Of a DNA stretch of 64,000 nucleotides, positions 34,985 through 45,227 are shown piece after piece. Each line of letters opens with the position of its first letter. Positions within the stretch are counted from its first letter, which is position 1. The translations under genes were made by a program, and so were the position numbers. Origin of the DNA: Chelydra serpentina (lineage: Eukaryota > Chordata > Testudines > Chelydridae); NCBI GenBank assembly GCA_037349315.1, contig JBAIAC010000051.1, positions 28,184,001 through 28,248,000 on the forward strand, in the 5' to 3' direction. The notes below the pieces were generated by a model. The model did no database searches. It was not told where the DNA came from and saw nothing but the letters and a program-made list of their open reading frames with translations.

Positions 34985-36620
34985 ATCCCCTCCTTTCATA
35001 AGACAGGTTTTCCATTTCTCGGCTCATCCTAGTGGCCCTTCTTTGTACCTGTTCCAGTTTGAATTCATCCTTCTTAAACATGGGAGACCAGAACTGCACA
35101 CAGTATTCCAAATGAGGTCTCACCAATGCCTTGTATAACGGTACTAACACCTCTTTATCTCTACTAGAAATACCTCACCTAATGCATCACAAGATCGCAT
35201 TAGCTTTTTACACAGCCATATCACATTGGTGACTCATAGTCATCCTGTGATCAGCCAGGACTCCGAGGTCCTTCTCCTCTTCCGTTACTTCCAACTGATG
35301 CGTCCCCAGCTTATAACTAAAATTCTTGTTATTAATCCCTAAATGCATAACCTTACACTTCTCACTATTAAATGTCATCCTATTACTATTACTCCAGTTT
35401 ACAAGGTCATCCAGATCTTCCTGTATGATATCCTGATCCCTTTCTGAATTGGCAATACCTTCCAACTTTGTGTTATCTGCAAACTTTATTAGCACACTCC
35501 CACTTTTGGTGCCGAGGTCAGTAATAAAAAGATTAAATAAGATTGGTCCCAAAACTGAACCTTGAGGAACTCCACTAGTAACCTTCCTCCAGTTTGACAG
35601 TTCACCTTTCAGTATGACCCACTGTAATCTCCCCTTTAACCAGTTCATTATCCACCTCTCAATTTTCATATTGATCCCCATCTTTTCCAATTTAACCAAT
35701 AATTCCTCATGTGGTACTGTATCAAATGCCTTACTGAAATCGAGGTAGATTAGATCCACTGTGTTTCCTTTATCTACAAAATCTGTTGCTTTCTCAAAGG
35801 AGATCAGGTTGGTTTGGCACGATCTACCTTTTGTAAAACCATGTTGTAATTTGTCCCAATTGCCATTGACCTCAAGGTCCTTAACTACTTTCTCCTTCAA
35901 ATTTTTTTCCAAGACCTTGCATACTACAGATGTCAAACTAACAGGCCTGTAGTTACCCGGGTCACTTTTTTTCCCTTTCTTAAAAATAGGAACTATATTA
36001 GCTATTCTCCAGTCAAACGGTACAACCCCTGAGTTTAGAGATTCATTTAAAATTTTTGCTAATGGGCTTGCAATTTCATGTGCCAGTTCCTTTAATATTC
36101 TTGGATGAAGATTATCTGGGCCGCCCGATTTACTCCCATTAAGCTGTTCGAGTTTGGCTTCTACCTCGGATATGGTCATATCTACCCCCACATCCTTATT
36201 CCCATTTGTCATGCTGCCACTATCCTCAAGCTCCTCATTAGCCTCATTAAAGACTGAGGCAAAGTATTTGTTTAGATATTGGGCCATGCCTAGATTATCC
36301 TTAACCTCCACTCCATCCTCAGTGTTTAGCGGTCCCACTTCTTCTTTCTTTGTTTTCTTCCTATTTATATGGCTATAAAACCTTTTACTATTGTTTTTAA
36401 TTCCCTTTGCAAGGTCCAATTCTACATGACTTTTAGCCTGTCTCACTTTATCCGTACATGCTCTGACCTCAATAAGGTAGGTTTCTTTGCTGATCCCTCT
36501 AATCTTCCACTCCTTGTATGCTGTCTGCTTTTTCTTAATCACCTCTCTGAGATGCTTGCTCATCCAGCTTGGTCTAAAACTCCTGCCTATGAATTTTTCC
36601 CCTTTCTTGGGATATAGGCT
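34985..36620 (-). pseudogene. CR1-F ORF2, reverse transcriptase
   Basis: The main open stretch is 36563-35208 (451 codons), followed in another frame by 35150-34899. Blocks in order are [46 protein letters not shown] (first catalytic Asp), [15 protein letters not shown] and LIKFADNTKLEG. The usual catalytic pair FADD reads FADN here, losing the second Asp of the motif. Frameshifts separate it from the endonuclease and the C-terminus, so it is inactive. Confidence 0.88.
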
Positions 36621-36721
36621 TCTGATAGCTTCTGCAACTTTAACTTGAAATAATCCCAGGCCTCCTCCACCTTTAGATCCATAAATTCTTTAGTCCAATC
36701 CACTTCCCTAACTAATTTCCT

Positions 36722-37324
36722 TCATTTATTAAAGTTAGCCCTTTTGAAATCAAAAACCCTAGTCTCAGATTTATTTTTGTTTATCCTTCCATTTAGTTTG
36801 AACTGAATTAGCTCATGATCACTCAAGCCAAGGTTGTCCCCTACAACCATTTCTTCAATGAGGTCCTCACTACTCACCAAAACCAAATCTAAAATGGTAT
36901 ACCCCCTTGTTGGTTCAGCAACTACTTGATGAAGGAATTCATCAGCTATCACATCTAGGAAAATCTGAGCCCTATTATTATTACTAGCACTTGTTCTCCA
37001 GTCTATATCTGGGAAGTTGAAGTCTCCCGTGATCATGCAGTTCCCATTAGTATTTACTTAATTAAAAACATTAAAGAGGTCTCTATCCATATCCAAATTA
37101 GATCCCGCTGGTCTATAGCACACCCCAAGCACTATCCCAGTTTTCTTCCCCAGTGTGATTTTTGCCCAGACAGACACGGTCTTATCCATTCCATCACTTT
37201 TTATTTCTTTACAGTCTACCTCATCATTGATATACAATGCTACTCCACCACCTTTACCTTTATTTCTATCTTTCCTAAACAGCACATACCCTTCAATACC
37301 TGTACTCCAGTCAGGACTACTATT
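36722..37324 (-). pseudogene. CR1-F endonuclease, C-terminal part
   Basis: Frames 37285-37058 and 36722-37036 (minus) show [34 protein letters not shown] with the catalytic Asp/Asn, and the terminal LSDHELI block that CR1-A has lost. A stop or shift lies between the two frames near 37045. The domain is cut from its N-terminus by the Penelope-like insertion at 37338-38126. Confidence 0.85.
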
Positions 37325-37337
37325 CCACCATGTTTCT
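37325..37337. repeat. Target site duplication of Penelope-like element, left copy
   Basis: The 13-bp word ccaccatgtttct occurs here and at 38127-38139, immediately outside the inserted element. CR1-F endonuclease coding sequence is continuous across one copy, which proves the insertion. Confidence 0.92.
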
Positions 37338-37473
37338 AAGAAAGAAAAACTTGTAGCACCTTAGAGACTAACAAATTTATTTCAGCATAAGCTTTCGTAG
37401 GTTAGTACCCACTTCATCGGATGCATGGAATGAAAATATACTTCAGACAGATATTTATACAGTAGAGATATTT

Positions 37474-37800
37474 ATGCGTAGAGACTGTGTGATATATGCC
37501 ATCATGTGCCAGCAATGCCCCTCTGCCATGTACATTGGCCAAACCGGACAGTCTCTACGCAAAAGAATAAATGGACATAAATCTGACATCAGGAATCATA
37601 ACATTCAAAAACCAGTAGGTGAACACTTCAACCTCCCTGATCACTCAATGACAGATTTGAGGACAGCAGTGTTGCGACAGATTAACTCCAAAAGCAGACT
37701 TCAAAGAGAAACTATTGAACTCGAATTGATATGCAAACTAGATTGCGTTGCCTCCGGATTAAATTGTGATTTGGAATGGCTCGGCCATTATGTTAATTGA
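37474..37800 (+). CDS. GIY-YIG endonuclease domain of Penelope-like element
   Basis: The 108-codon frame contains CVIYAIMCQQCP (GIY position, residues about 5-16), AMYIGQTGQSLRKRINGHKS (YIG with the catalytic Arg region, about 18-38), and a downstream RETIELELI with a candidate catalytic Glu (about 78-86). In the parent elements this domain follows a reverse transcriptase and nicks the target. Here only the nuclease part is present and open, starting at an ATG just after the left inverted repeat. Whether it is expressed alone or is the truncated 3' end of the pol gene is undecided. The CCHH-like Cys pair before YIG (CQQCP) is typical of the Neptune-type lineage. Confidence 0.82.
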   Translation: MRRDCVIYAIMCQQCPSAMYIGQTGQSLRKRINGHKSDIRNHNIQKPVGEHFNLPDHSMTDLRTAVLRQINSKSRLQRETIELELICKLDCVASGLNCDLEWLGHYVN

Positions 37801-37997
37801 ATCTATTTCCCTTAAGTTAACGATCCTCATTCACACCTGTGTGACCATCTTGTTTATCACTTCAAAAGCTTTTTCTTCCCCTGCTGTCATGTTTCCTCTC
37901 AACTAATTAGCCTCTTAAGATTGGTCTATACACCTGGACCATCATGTTTCTCTGACTGTATAAATATCTGTCTGAAGTATATTTTCATTCCATGCAT

Positions 37998-38034
37998 CCG
38001 ATGAAGTGGGTACTAACCCACGAAAGCTTATGCT
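37998..38034 (+). promoter_or_regulatory. Hammerhead-ribozyme-like fold in Penelope terminal repeat
   Basis: The sequence ccgatgaagtgggt, loop acta, acccacgaaagc resembles the hammerhead core (CUGAUGA, stem II, GAAA, stem III). Hammerhead motifs are known from Penelope-like elements. The position equivalent to U4 is C here, which should weaken catalysis. The inverted copy is at about 37385-37422 with one stem change (aggtta for gggtta). Confidence 0.35.
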
Positions 38035-38139
38035 GAAATAAATTTGTTAGTCTCTAAGGTGCTACAAGTTTTTCTTTCTTATTTTCATTTTGCTGATACA
38101 GACTAACACGGCTACTACACTTAAACCCACCATGTTTCT

Positions 38140-38501
38140 GTTATTCCTATAATATCTGGTTTCACTTCCTGGACCAGTAGCTCTAATTCCTCCATTTTGT
38201 TACCTAGGCTCCTCGCATTGGTGTACAAACATTTTAATTTTTGCTGTTTGGCCTCACTCACATTCTTTACCCAATTTGGTATGGACATTGTACTGCCAGT
38301 ATGACCTATTTGACTAGTATCCACTCTGCCCATCCTCCTTATGTCCATTCTCCTACCCCTGGCTATAGCCTTTCTTACTTCATTTTCTTCCCTCTCAATG
38401 TTAAAATCCATGGCGGGGGTCTCTGCAGAATAGGCTGAGGGTGCATGGGGAGTGTGCATTGAAGGTACATCGTGGGGGGAGCTGATGCTGTTGCTGCCCA
38501 T
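38140..38501 (-). pseudogene. CR1-F endonuclease N-terminus and upstream ORF segment
   Basis: On the minus strand the frame reads through a low-complexity, Arg-rich leader into [19 protein letters not shown] and [10 protein letters not shown], the N-terminal endonuclease blocks with the catalytic glutamate. The Penelope-like element interrupts the codon following ETWW. The frame upstream of the endonuclease is open to 38501. Confidence 0.82.
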
Positions 38502-38560
38502 GATGTGCTTGTTTTGTAGATTAATAGAGACCTTGAGACCCCAGAAACGTCCATGCTGCA

Positions 38561-39120
38561 GCGTTCACCAGCAGCAAATCTGCTCAAAGATGGGACAAGT
38601 CCAGCTCTGTGCCAGCTACGCTACATGTGGGGTAACCTGCTCAGCACCTCCTGGGGAGGTCCCCTACTATTTGAGGGCCTTCGCAGTGCTGACAGGGGAT
38701 GAAAAGGCAGTTCTGTTGGCAGCAAGCTTCTGAACGTAGTTCAGCATCCTGCTAATGTGCATCTACCACCCCTCGCAGGTGATGCTTGAGACTGTTTCAT
38801 ACAGCAGAAACTCAAGATGGTCCACAAGGTTCCTGGGCAGGGCAAACTTTCCTCAACTAGCCCTGTAGCCTACTAGCCCTCTCCAGTCATGGATTTGCTG
38901 ATCAGTCAACAGGCAGTGAAATATCTCCTTCACACAGATAGACAGTCTTCTACTTCAGGCCTGGAAAAATCAATCCCTGTTCCAATCAGGGATTTCCAGG
39001 AGATTAACATCCTCCAGGGCTACCCCTGCCTGAAATAGCATTAAAACTAATACTGGTAACTGGCCGCTGGTCAGAATGCCCAAACAGCCCAAATTGTTTT
39101 CTTTTCTTTTCTTTTTTTAA
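38561..39120. other. Unassigned DNA
   Basis: No motif is recognised. It lies between CR1-F and CR1-C and could contain diverged DNA of the Harbinger relic E4, but nothing supports that directly. Confidence 0.35.
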
Positions 39121-39122
39121 TG

Positions 39123-41036
39123 AATTCATAGAATCATAGAATCTCAGGGTTGGAAGGGACCTCAGGAGGTCATCTAGTCCAACCCCCTGCTCAAAGCAGG
39201 ACCAACCCCAACTAGATCATCCCAGCCAGGGCTTTGTCAAGCCTGACCTTAAAAACCTCTAAGGAAGGAGATTCCACCACCTCCCTAGGTAACCCATTCC
39301 AGTGCTTCACCACCCTACTAGTGAAAAAGTTTTTCCTAATATCCAACCTAAACCTCCCCCTCTGCAACTTGAGACCATTACTCCTTGTTCTGTCATCTTC
39401 TACCACTGAGAACAGTCTAGATCCATCCTCTTTGGAACCCCCTTTTAGGTAGTTGAAAGCAGCTATCAAATCCCCCCTCACTCTTCTCTTCTGCAGGCTA
39501 AACAATCCCAGTTCCCTCAGCCTCTCCTCATAAGTCATGTGCTCCAGCCCCCTAATCATTTTTGTTGCCCTCCGTTGGACTCTTTCCAATTTATCCACAT
39601 CCTTTTTGTAGTGTGGGGCCCAAAACTGGACACAGTACTCCAAATGAGGCCTCACCAGTGCCGAATAGAGGGGAATAATCACGTCCCTCGATCTGCTGGA
39701 AATGCCCCTACTTATACAGCCCAAAATGCCGTTAGCCTTCTTGGCAACAAGGGCACACTGTTGACTCATATTCAGCTTTTCGTCCACTGTAACCCCTAGG
39801 TCCTTTTCTGCAGAACTGCTGCCCAGCCATTCGGTCCCTAGTCTGTAGCAGTGCATGGGATTCTTCCGTCCTAAGTGCAGGACTCTGCACTTGTCCTTGT
39901 TCAACCTCATCAGATTTCTTTTGGCCCAATCCTCTAATTTGTCTAGGTCCCTCTGTATCCTATCCCTACCCTCCAGCATATCAACCACTCCTCCCAGTTT
40001 AGTGTCATCTGCAAACTTGCTAAGGGTGCAGTCCACACCATCCTCCAGGTCGTTGATGAAGATATTGAACAAAACCGGCCCCAGCACCGACCCTTGGGGC
40101 ACTCCACTTGATACCGGCTGCCAACTAGACATGGAGCCATTGATCACTACCCGTTGAGCACGACCATCCAGCCAGTTTTCTATCCACCTTACCATCCATT
40201 CATCCAGCCCATACTTCTTTAATTTGCTGGCAAGAACACTGTGCGAGACTGTATCAAAAGCTTTGCTAAAGTCAAGAAATAGCACATCCACTGCTTTCCC
40301 CTCATCCACAGAGCCAGTTATCTCATCATAGAAGGCAATTAGGTTAGTCAGGCATGACTTGCCCTTGGTGAATCCATGCTGACTGTTCCTGATCACTTTC
40401 CCCTCCTTTAAGTGGTTCAGAATTGATTCCTTGAGGACCTGTTCCATGATTTTTCCAGGGATTGAGGTGAGACTGACTGGCCTGTAGTTCCCCGGATCTT
40501 CCTTCTTCCCTTTTTTAAAGATGGGCACTACATTAGCTTTTTTCCAGTCATCCGGGACCTCCCCCGATTGCCACGATTTGTCAAAGATAATGGCCAATGG
40601 CTCTGCAATCACATTGGCCAACTCCTTTAGCACCCTCGGATGCAGTGCATCCGGCCCCATGGACTTGTGTTCGTCCAGCTTTTCTAAATAGTCCCGAACT
40701 ACTTCTTTCTCCACAGAGGGCTGGTCACCTCCTCCCCATACCGTGCTGCGGAGTGCAGCCGTCTGGGAGCTGCCCTTGTCTGTGAAGACAGAGGCAAAAA
40801 AAGCATTGAGTACACTAGCTTTCTCCACATCCTCTGTCACAAGGTTCCCTCCTTCATTCAGCAAGGGGCCCACACGTTCCTTGACTTTCTTCTTGTTGCT
40901 AACATACCTGAAGAAACCCTTCTTGTTACTCCTAACATCTCCAGCTAGCTGCAACTCCAAGTGTGATTTGGCCTTCCTAATTTCACTCCTGCATGCCTGA
41001 ACAATATTTTTATACTTCTCCCTGGTCATTTGTCCA
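39123..41036 (-). mobile_element. CR1 LINE copy C, 5' truncated, open frame intact
   Basis: The minus-strand copy begins at about 41036 inside the ORF2 region before the reverse transcriptase and ends at ttcatagaatcatagaatctc (39127). It shares the A/B subfamily. The frame is open throughout, so it looks younger than A and B. Confidence 0.93.
39212..41036 (-). CDS. CR1-C ORF2 fragment: reverse transcriptase, uninterrupted
   Basis: About 608 codons belong to CR1, starting at [17 protein letters not shown]; the same frame happens to stay open into flanking DNA up to an ATG at 41104. It encodes [67 protein letters not shown] with both catalytic Asp residues, and the terminal [19 protein letters not shown]. 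The endonuclease and ORF1 are missing through 5' truncation, so it is not an autonomous source. No stop or shift is present, unlike the A and B copies. Confidence 0.9.
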
Positions 41037-41235
41037 ATTAAATCATTGAACCTGAAATCCCTCCCACAGTCTCTGTGGGCTGGTAACCTGACTTGCAGCA
41101 GCATCTGGACAGGTTAATGTGTAGAGAAGAAATAGAAGGCATCCCGAGAAAATACAGATATCTACTTACAGCTTTGGCCTTGGTGCAGAATGTAAAAGGA
41201 AGGATACTTTTCTGTCTTTCCACACACAAAAAGGA

Positions 41236-41640
41236 ATGCACTCCTTCGTTGGCTTGACAGGATGTTCCACCTCAGGCCAAGGCCAACAACAAGCTCTTGA
41301 TGAGAGGACAATGATCCTGAAACGAAAAAGGAAAAGGTTCAGGGACGACCTGCTGAAAGAAATGCACGGTGATTTTGCATGCAGGATGGACCAGCACCAG
41401 GAGTATCACAAGGAGAAAGAGGAACGGGGACAGGGAGAAGTAAGACAAAGTGGTGCTGTAGCATCTGGAGCATGATAGAACAGGATTGACAGCAACATGG
41501 GAAGCTGTTTGTGCACCTGCTTACCGTGATGGCCAGCAAGCTGCAACCGCCAGGGCTGGTACCAGCCCCAAAGACCATCGCCATCATCCAGAGACTGCTA
41601 TCACAGCCTGCAGCCACTGGACAATTCGGGGTTTAGGTGG
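41236..41640 (+). pseudogene. Relic of Harbinger MYB-like exon 2 (element E4)
   Basis: The plus-strand frame 41236-41475 contains KRKRKRFRDDLLKEMHG, matching in pattern the start of MYB-like exon 2 in E1 (RRRKKRTRDDMFSELM) and E2 (RKRPRRTKENMLQEVM), followed by a charged helix. In E2 the same exon is also on the plus strand to the left of a minus-strand transposase, and a transposase relic lies at 44449-44667 here. The frame stops early after about 80 codons. Similarity is short, so this is a moderate call. Confidence 0.5.
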
Positions 41641-42213
41641 GCTCTGAGCCACTCCGTGCACCCCTGGAATGCTAGTGTGCATGGGCCAGATGCACCCTGT
41701 TCACTATGCCTGCATGTCACTGTGGGGGAGGGAGAACAGGACTGCTACAGGTCTCTGTAGCAACGCGAGACTCACGGGTGCGGAGGCTCCTGATGGTCAT
41801 CTGGGAATTAGCTCTTTTCCAGCGTACGGAGCACCCTCTGCAGTCCGGTGTCTCACCTGCCACTGGCCCCGTGTCCCTCCCGGACTCCGGTGCCCCTTTA
41901 CCTCAGGGTTATGCCCCCAGCAGTACCCCCTTACTTTGGGTTTCCCCTCCCAGGGGAACCCCTAACCCTCTAAACCCACCTTGCCTCAGTGGCTTCTGCC
42001 AGTCACCATCTAGCCCACACTCACTGAGGCAAACTGCAGTCAGTCATGGCCACTCATCATTGGCAAGGAGGCTGGACCAGCTGCCTCTGCCTATCTCTGG
42101 GCTGCACCTCCCAGTCTCAGTACCTTCTTTTAGGCCTTGCACAAGGCCTGCAGCCTGGGGAGTTGCCAGGCTAGAGCTCCCCAGCTCCTCTTGCCTTCCC
42201 CCAGCACTGCTCT

Positions 42214-43780
42214 ACATAACATAAGAACATAAGAAAGGCCGTACTTGGTCAGACCAAAGTTCCATCCAGCCCAGTATCCTGTCCACTGACAGTGGCCAAT
42301 GCCAGGTGACCCGGAGTGAGTGGACCTAACAGGTAATGATCAAGTGATCTCTCTTCTGCCATCCATCACCCCCCTCTGACAAACAGAGGCTAAGGACACC
42401 ATTCCTTACCCATCCTGGTTAATAGCCATTAATGGACTTAATCTCTATGAATTTATCCAGGTCTCTTTTAAACCCTGTTATAGTCCTAGCCTTCACAGCC
42501 TCCTCAGGCAAGGAGTTCCACAGATTGACTGTGCGCTGTGTGAAGAAGAACTTCCTTTTATTTGTTTTAAACCTGCTGCCCACTAATTTCATTGGGTGGC
42601 CCCTAGTTCTTTTATTATGAGAACAAGTAAATAACTTTTCCTCATTCACTTCCTCCACGCCACTCATAATTTTATATACCTCTATCATATCCCCCCTTAG
42701 TCTCCTCTTATCCAAGCTAAAAAGTCCTAGCCTCTTTAATCTCTCCTCGTATGGGACCCGTTCCAGACCCCTAATCATTTTAGTTGCCCTTCTCTGAACC
42801 TTTTCTAATGCCAGTATATCCTTTTTGAGATGAGGAGACCACAATTGCACTATGGATTTGTATAAGGGCAGTAAAATATTCTCCGTCTTATTCTCTATCC
42901 CTTTTTTAATGATTCCTAACATTCCGTTTGCTTTTTTGACTGCCGCTGCACACTGCATGGACATCTTTAGAGAACTATCCACGATGACTCCAAGATCTTT
43001 TTCCTGATTAGTTGTAGCTAAATAAGCCCCCATCATATTGTATGTATCGTTGGGGTTATTTTTTCCACTGTGCATTACTTGACATTTACCCACATTAAAT
43101 TTAATTTGCCTTTTTGTTGCCCAATCATTTAGTTTTGTGAGATCTTTTTGTAGTTCTTCACAGTCTGCTTTGGTCTTAACTATCTTGAGCAGCTTAGTAT
43201 CATCTGCAAACTTTGCCACCTCACTGTTTACCCCTTCTTCCAAATCATTTATGAATAAGTTGAATAGGATTGATCCTAGGACTGACCCTTGAGGAACACC
43301 ACTAGTTACCCCTCTCCATTGTGAACATTTACCATTTATTCCTACCCTTTGTTCCCTGTTTTTTAACCAGTTCTCAATCCATGAAAGAATCTTCCCTCTT
43401 ATCCCATGGCAACTTAATTTACGCAAGAGCCTTTGGTGAGGGACTTTGTCAAAGGTTTACTGGAAATCTAAGTACACTATGTCTACTGGATCACCCTTGT
43501 CCACATGTTTGTTGACCCCTTCAAAGAACTGTAATAGATTAGTAAGGCATGATTTCCCTTTACAGAAACCATGTTGACTTTTGCCCAACAATTTATGTTC
43601 TTTTATGTGCCTGACAATTTTATTCTTTACTATTGTTTGAACTAATTTGCCCGGTACGGATGTTAGACTTAACAATTGCCAGGATCACCTCTAGATCCCT
43701 TTTTAAATATTGGCGTTACATTAGCTATCTTCCAGTCATTGGGTACAGAAGCCGATTTAAAGGACAGGTTACAAACCTCT
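42214..43780 (-). mobile_element. CR1 LINE copy E, 5' truncated, inserted in the solo LTR
   Basis: A minus-strand CR1 of a third subfamily. Its 3' end is acataacataagaacataag at 42214 and its 5' truncation lies at about 43780 in the segment NLSFKSASVPNDWKIA. The flanking LTR sequence continues on both sides. Confidence 0.88.
42419..43700 (-). pseudogene. CR1-E ORF2 reverse transcriptase, frameshifted
   Basis: Frames 43675-43457 and 43426-42419 cover it, with a shift near 43455 after VDIVYLDFQ, where the first catalytic Asp lies in the YLDF block. A further break upstream of 43675 separates the VPNDWKIANV segment. The second frame (335 codons) keeps [24 protein letters not shown] with both Asp residues, [18 protein letters not shown] and the tail [15 protein letters not shown]. 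It is inactive. Confidence 0.88.
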
Positions 43781-44082
43781 GGTACCGTGTTCCCAGGCAG
43801 CTAGGTCCTTCTCTCACCAGAGCGAGAGAGAGACTCTTCCTGCTTCTGGCCCACAGCCCTATTATCAGGGCCAGATGGGCCCTAATTGAGCTGGCCACAG
43901 CTGTGGCTGCTTCCCAAATCAGCCTATCTTGGCTGCTTTTAACCCCTGTTCTCCAGGAGTGTGGCAGCCACCCCACTACCGTCTCCCAGTGAGATTGCGC
44001 TGCTCAGTGACCCTGTCCAGATAACGTAGCATGCAACACTTGTCATCTCCATTGTTGTTTATACCTTTTCCATACTTGCTGC

Positions 44083-44399
44083 CAGGGCCAGCGCACCCAC
44101 TAGGCAACCCTAAGCAGTCGCCTAGGGCGCCAAGATTTGGGGGGCAGAGGGCGGCTGCCTCCCGGCTCCCCGCTCAGCACCTGAGTGGGGAGCCAGGGGG
44201 CAGCCGCCGCGAGCTGCCCCGCGTCCCCCCTGCTCAGCTCCCTCGGCCCACATGTGGTGGTGAGGAGGCTGAGCACCCACGGGCGGGGGAGCTGGCTGGG
44301 GGGGCAGCATTGCAGGGGGGGCAGCATTGGGGGAGGGCGGCACAGGGCTGGTGCAAGGAAGTTTAGCCTAGGGCGCGAAACTTCCTTGCACCGGCCCTG
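44083..44399. mobile_element. Non-autonomous hAT MITE
   Basis: The 317-bp GC-rich unit starts cagggccagcgca, and the reverse complement of its end is cagggccggtgcaagg. Flanks are cttgctgc (44075-44082) and cttgcagc (44400-44407), an 8-bp duplication with one change, as hAT elements make. Subterminal ctagggcgc occurs in both orientations. It has no coding capacity. Confidence 0.85.
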
Positions 44400-44448
44400 C
44401 TTGCAGCTGGGATGCCTGTCATGAGTTTTCATACCATAGTTGGTATTT

Positions 44449-44667
44449 TCATTCTTTTTTTAACAACCAGCTTTGGTTGCACCCTCTTTCAGCCTGGGAG
44501 TGCTTGGGAAAGAGGGGAGAGGCAGGAAGTTGTATGCAAAGATTCTGGAGCCACTGCTGATTATCCCGGGTCTGCAGGACAATGTGGTCCCACCACTCTG
44601 TGGTAGTTGTCCTACGCCAGAAGCTCCAGTCTGTATATGGGGAATCCGCAGGGATTGCAGCATGCAT
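44449..44667 (-). pseudogene. Relic of Harbinger transposase N-terminus (element E4)
   Basis: The minus-strand frame contains TTTTEWWDHIVLQTRDNQQW, matching in pattern the E2 block STEWWDHIVMQVWDDEQW and the E1 block STDWWDRIVLQVWDESQW. Downstream the frame loses similarity, probably through shifts, and the catalytic region is absent. The relic's right end may be at about 45163-45170, where gtaaagacataccc reverse-complements to gggtatgtctttac, similar to the E1 left terminus. Confidence 0.62.
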
Positions 44668-45227
44668 CAGCTGTTTCCATTGCCATGTCAGTGTTCAGCC
44701 TGCATGATCACCTCACCGAGACCTGCTGACACCTTCCGAGGGTCACAAGTCACTGCCCTCCACTATGTCTCATAGCCTCTGTCTGCATCCTGCTGCAAGA
44801 ACAATGCAGCCAAAAGCAGGAACAGCTCATCGACCTGAGCTAGAGCCACGCCTGTGCACCAGCTGGAACAGGCAGAAGTAAGGTGTGCGCAGAGCTGGAA
44901 GTGTTTTGTTACAGTGCTGGCAGACTGAGAATGCTTCTGCACAGGGACTTGGGAAGGACAGACAAGTCCTCTCACAATATGCTGAAAAACAACCCCTAGA
45001 GCAGCTCTAGTCTAGCTAAAATCCCTGGGATACGCTTGGTTACTGTATGGCCAGCATACTCCATGGTATAAATCCAGTGTGTCTCTGCAGGGTGGGCTTG
45101 GTTACCCCAGTGCTTATACCTGGATGTCTGGCCCCAGCTAAGCTCTGCAGTAAAGACATACCCTCAGTCTGAGAACATCAAAACTGGGGGCGTGTATGTG
45201 ACAGATTGGTATGTGTCTGTATAAGTG
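44668..45227. other. Probable outer part of Harbinger relic E4
   Basis: No gene is seen. The stretch ends near 45170 at a sequence whose reverse complement (ctgagggtatgtctttac) resembles Harbinger termini. The left terminus of E4 was not found. Confidence 0.4.

Larger units (their letters stand above)
37338..38126 (+). mobile_element. Short Penelope-like element with inverted terminal repeats
   Basis: The 789-bp insertion has inverted repeats of about 125 bp (about 37338-37462 and 37957-38081), starting aagaaagaaaaacttgtagc. A further 45-base tail ends gctactacactt on the right only. The single gene is a GIY-YIG nuclease; there is no reverse transcriptase. Penelope-like elements typically carry terminal repeats, some of them inverted, and a C-terminal GIY-YIG domain. 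This copy is either 5' truncated or a short non-autonomous derivative moved in trans. Confidence 0.88.
34022..38560 (-). mobile_element. CR1 LINE copy F, nearly complete ORF2, doubly interrupted
   Basis: This CR1 of a different subfamily from A-C lies on the minus strand. It reads from an ORF1/ORF2 junction region (about 38560) through endonuclease and reverse transcriptase to a 3' tail at about 34022 (catagactcatagactt). A SINE interrupts it at about 34775-34980 and a Penelope-like element at 37338-38126. Without them it is about 3.5 kb. Confidence 0.88.
41757..43980 (-). mobile_element. Solo LTR, family S, copy 3, split by CR1-E
   Basis: The left part (41757-42213) and right part (about 43781-43980) together match copies 1 and 2. 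Outer ends are tgtagcaacgcgag and ccccactacc (final A changed to C), with perfect 5-bp duplications gtctc (41752-41756 and 43981-43985). The inserted CR1-E dates after the LTR. Confidence 0.83.

Noticed and set aside
37474..37800. GIY-YIG gene as a horizontally acquired bacterial or organellar homing nuclease
   Set aside because: It lies between Penelope-type inverted repeats with a 13-bp target duplication, and its CQQCP-YIG pattern fits Penelope-like elements.
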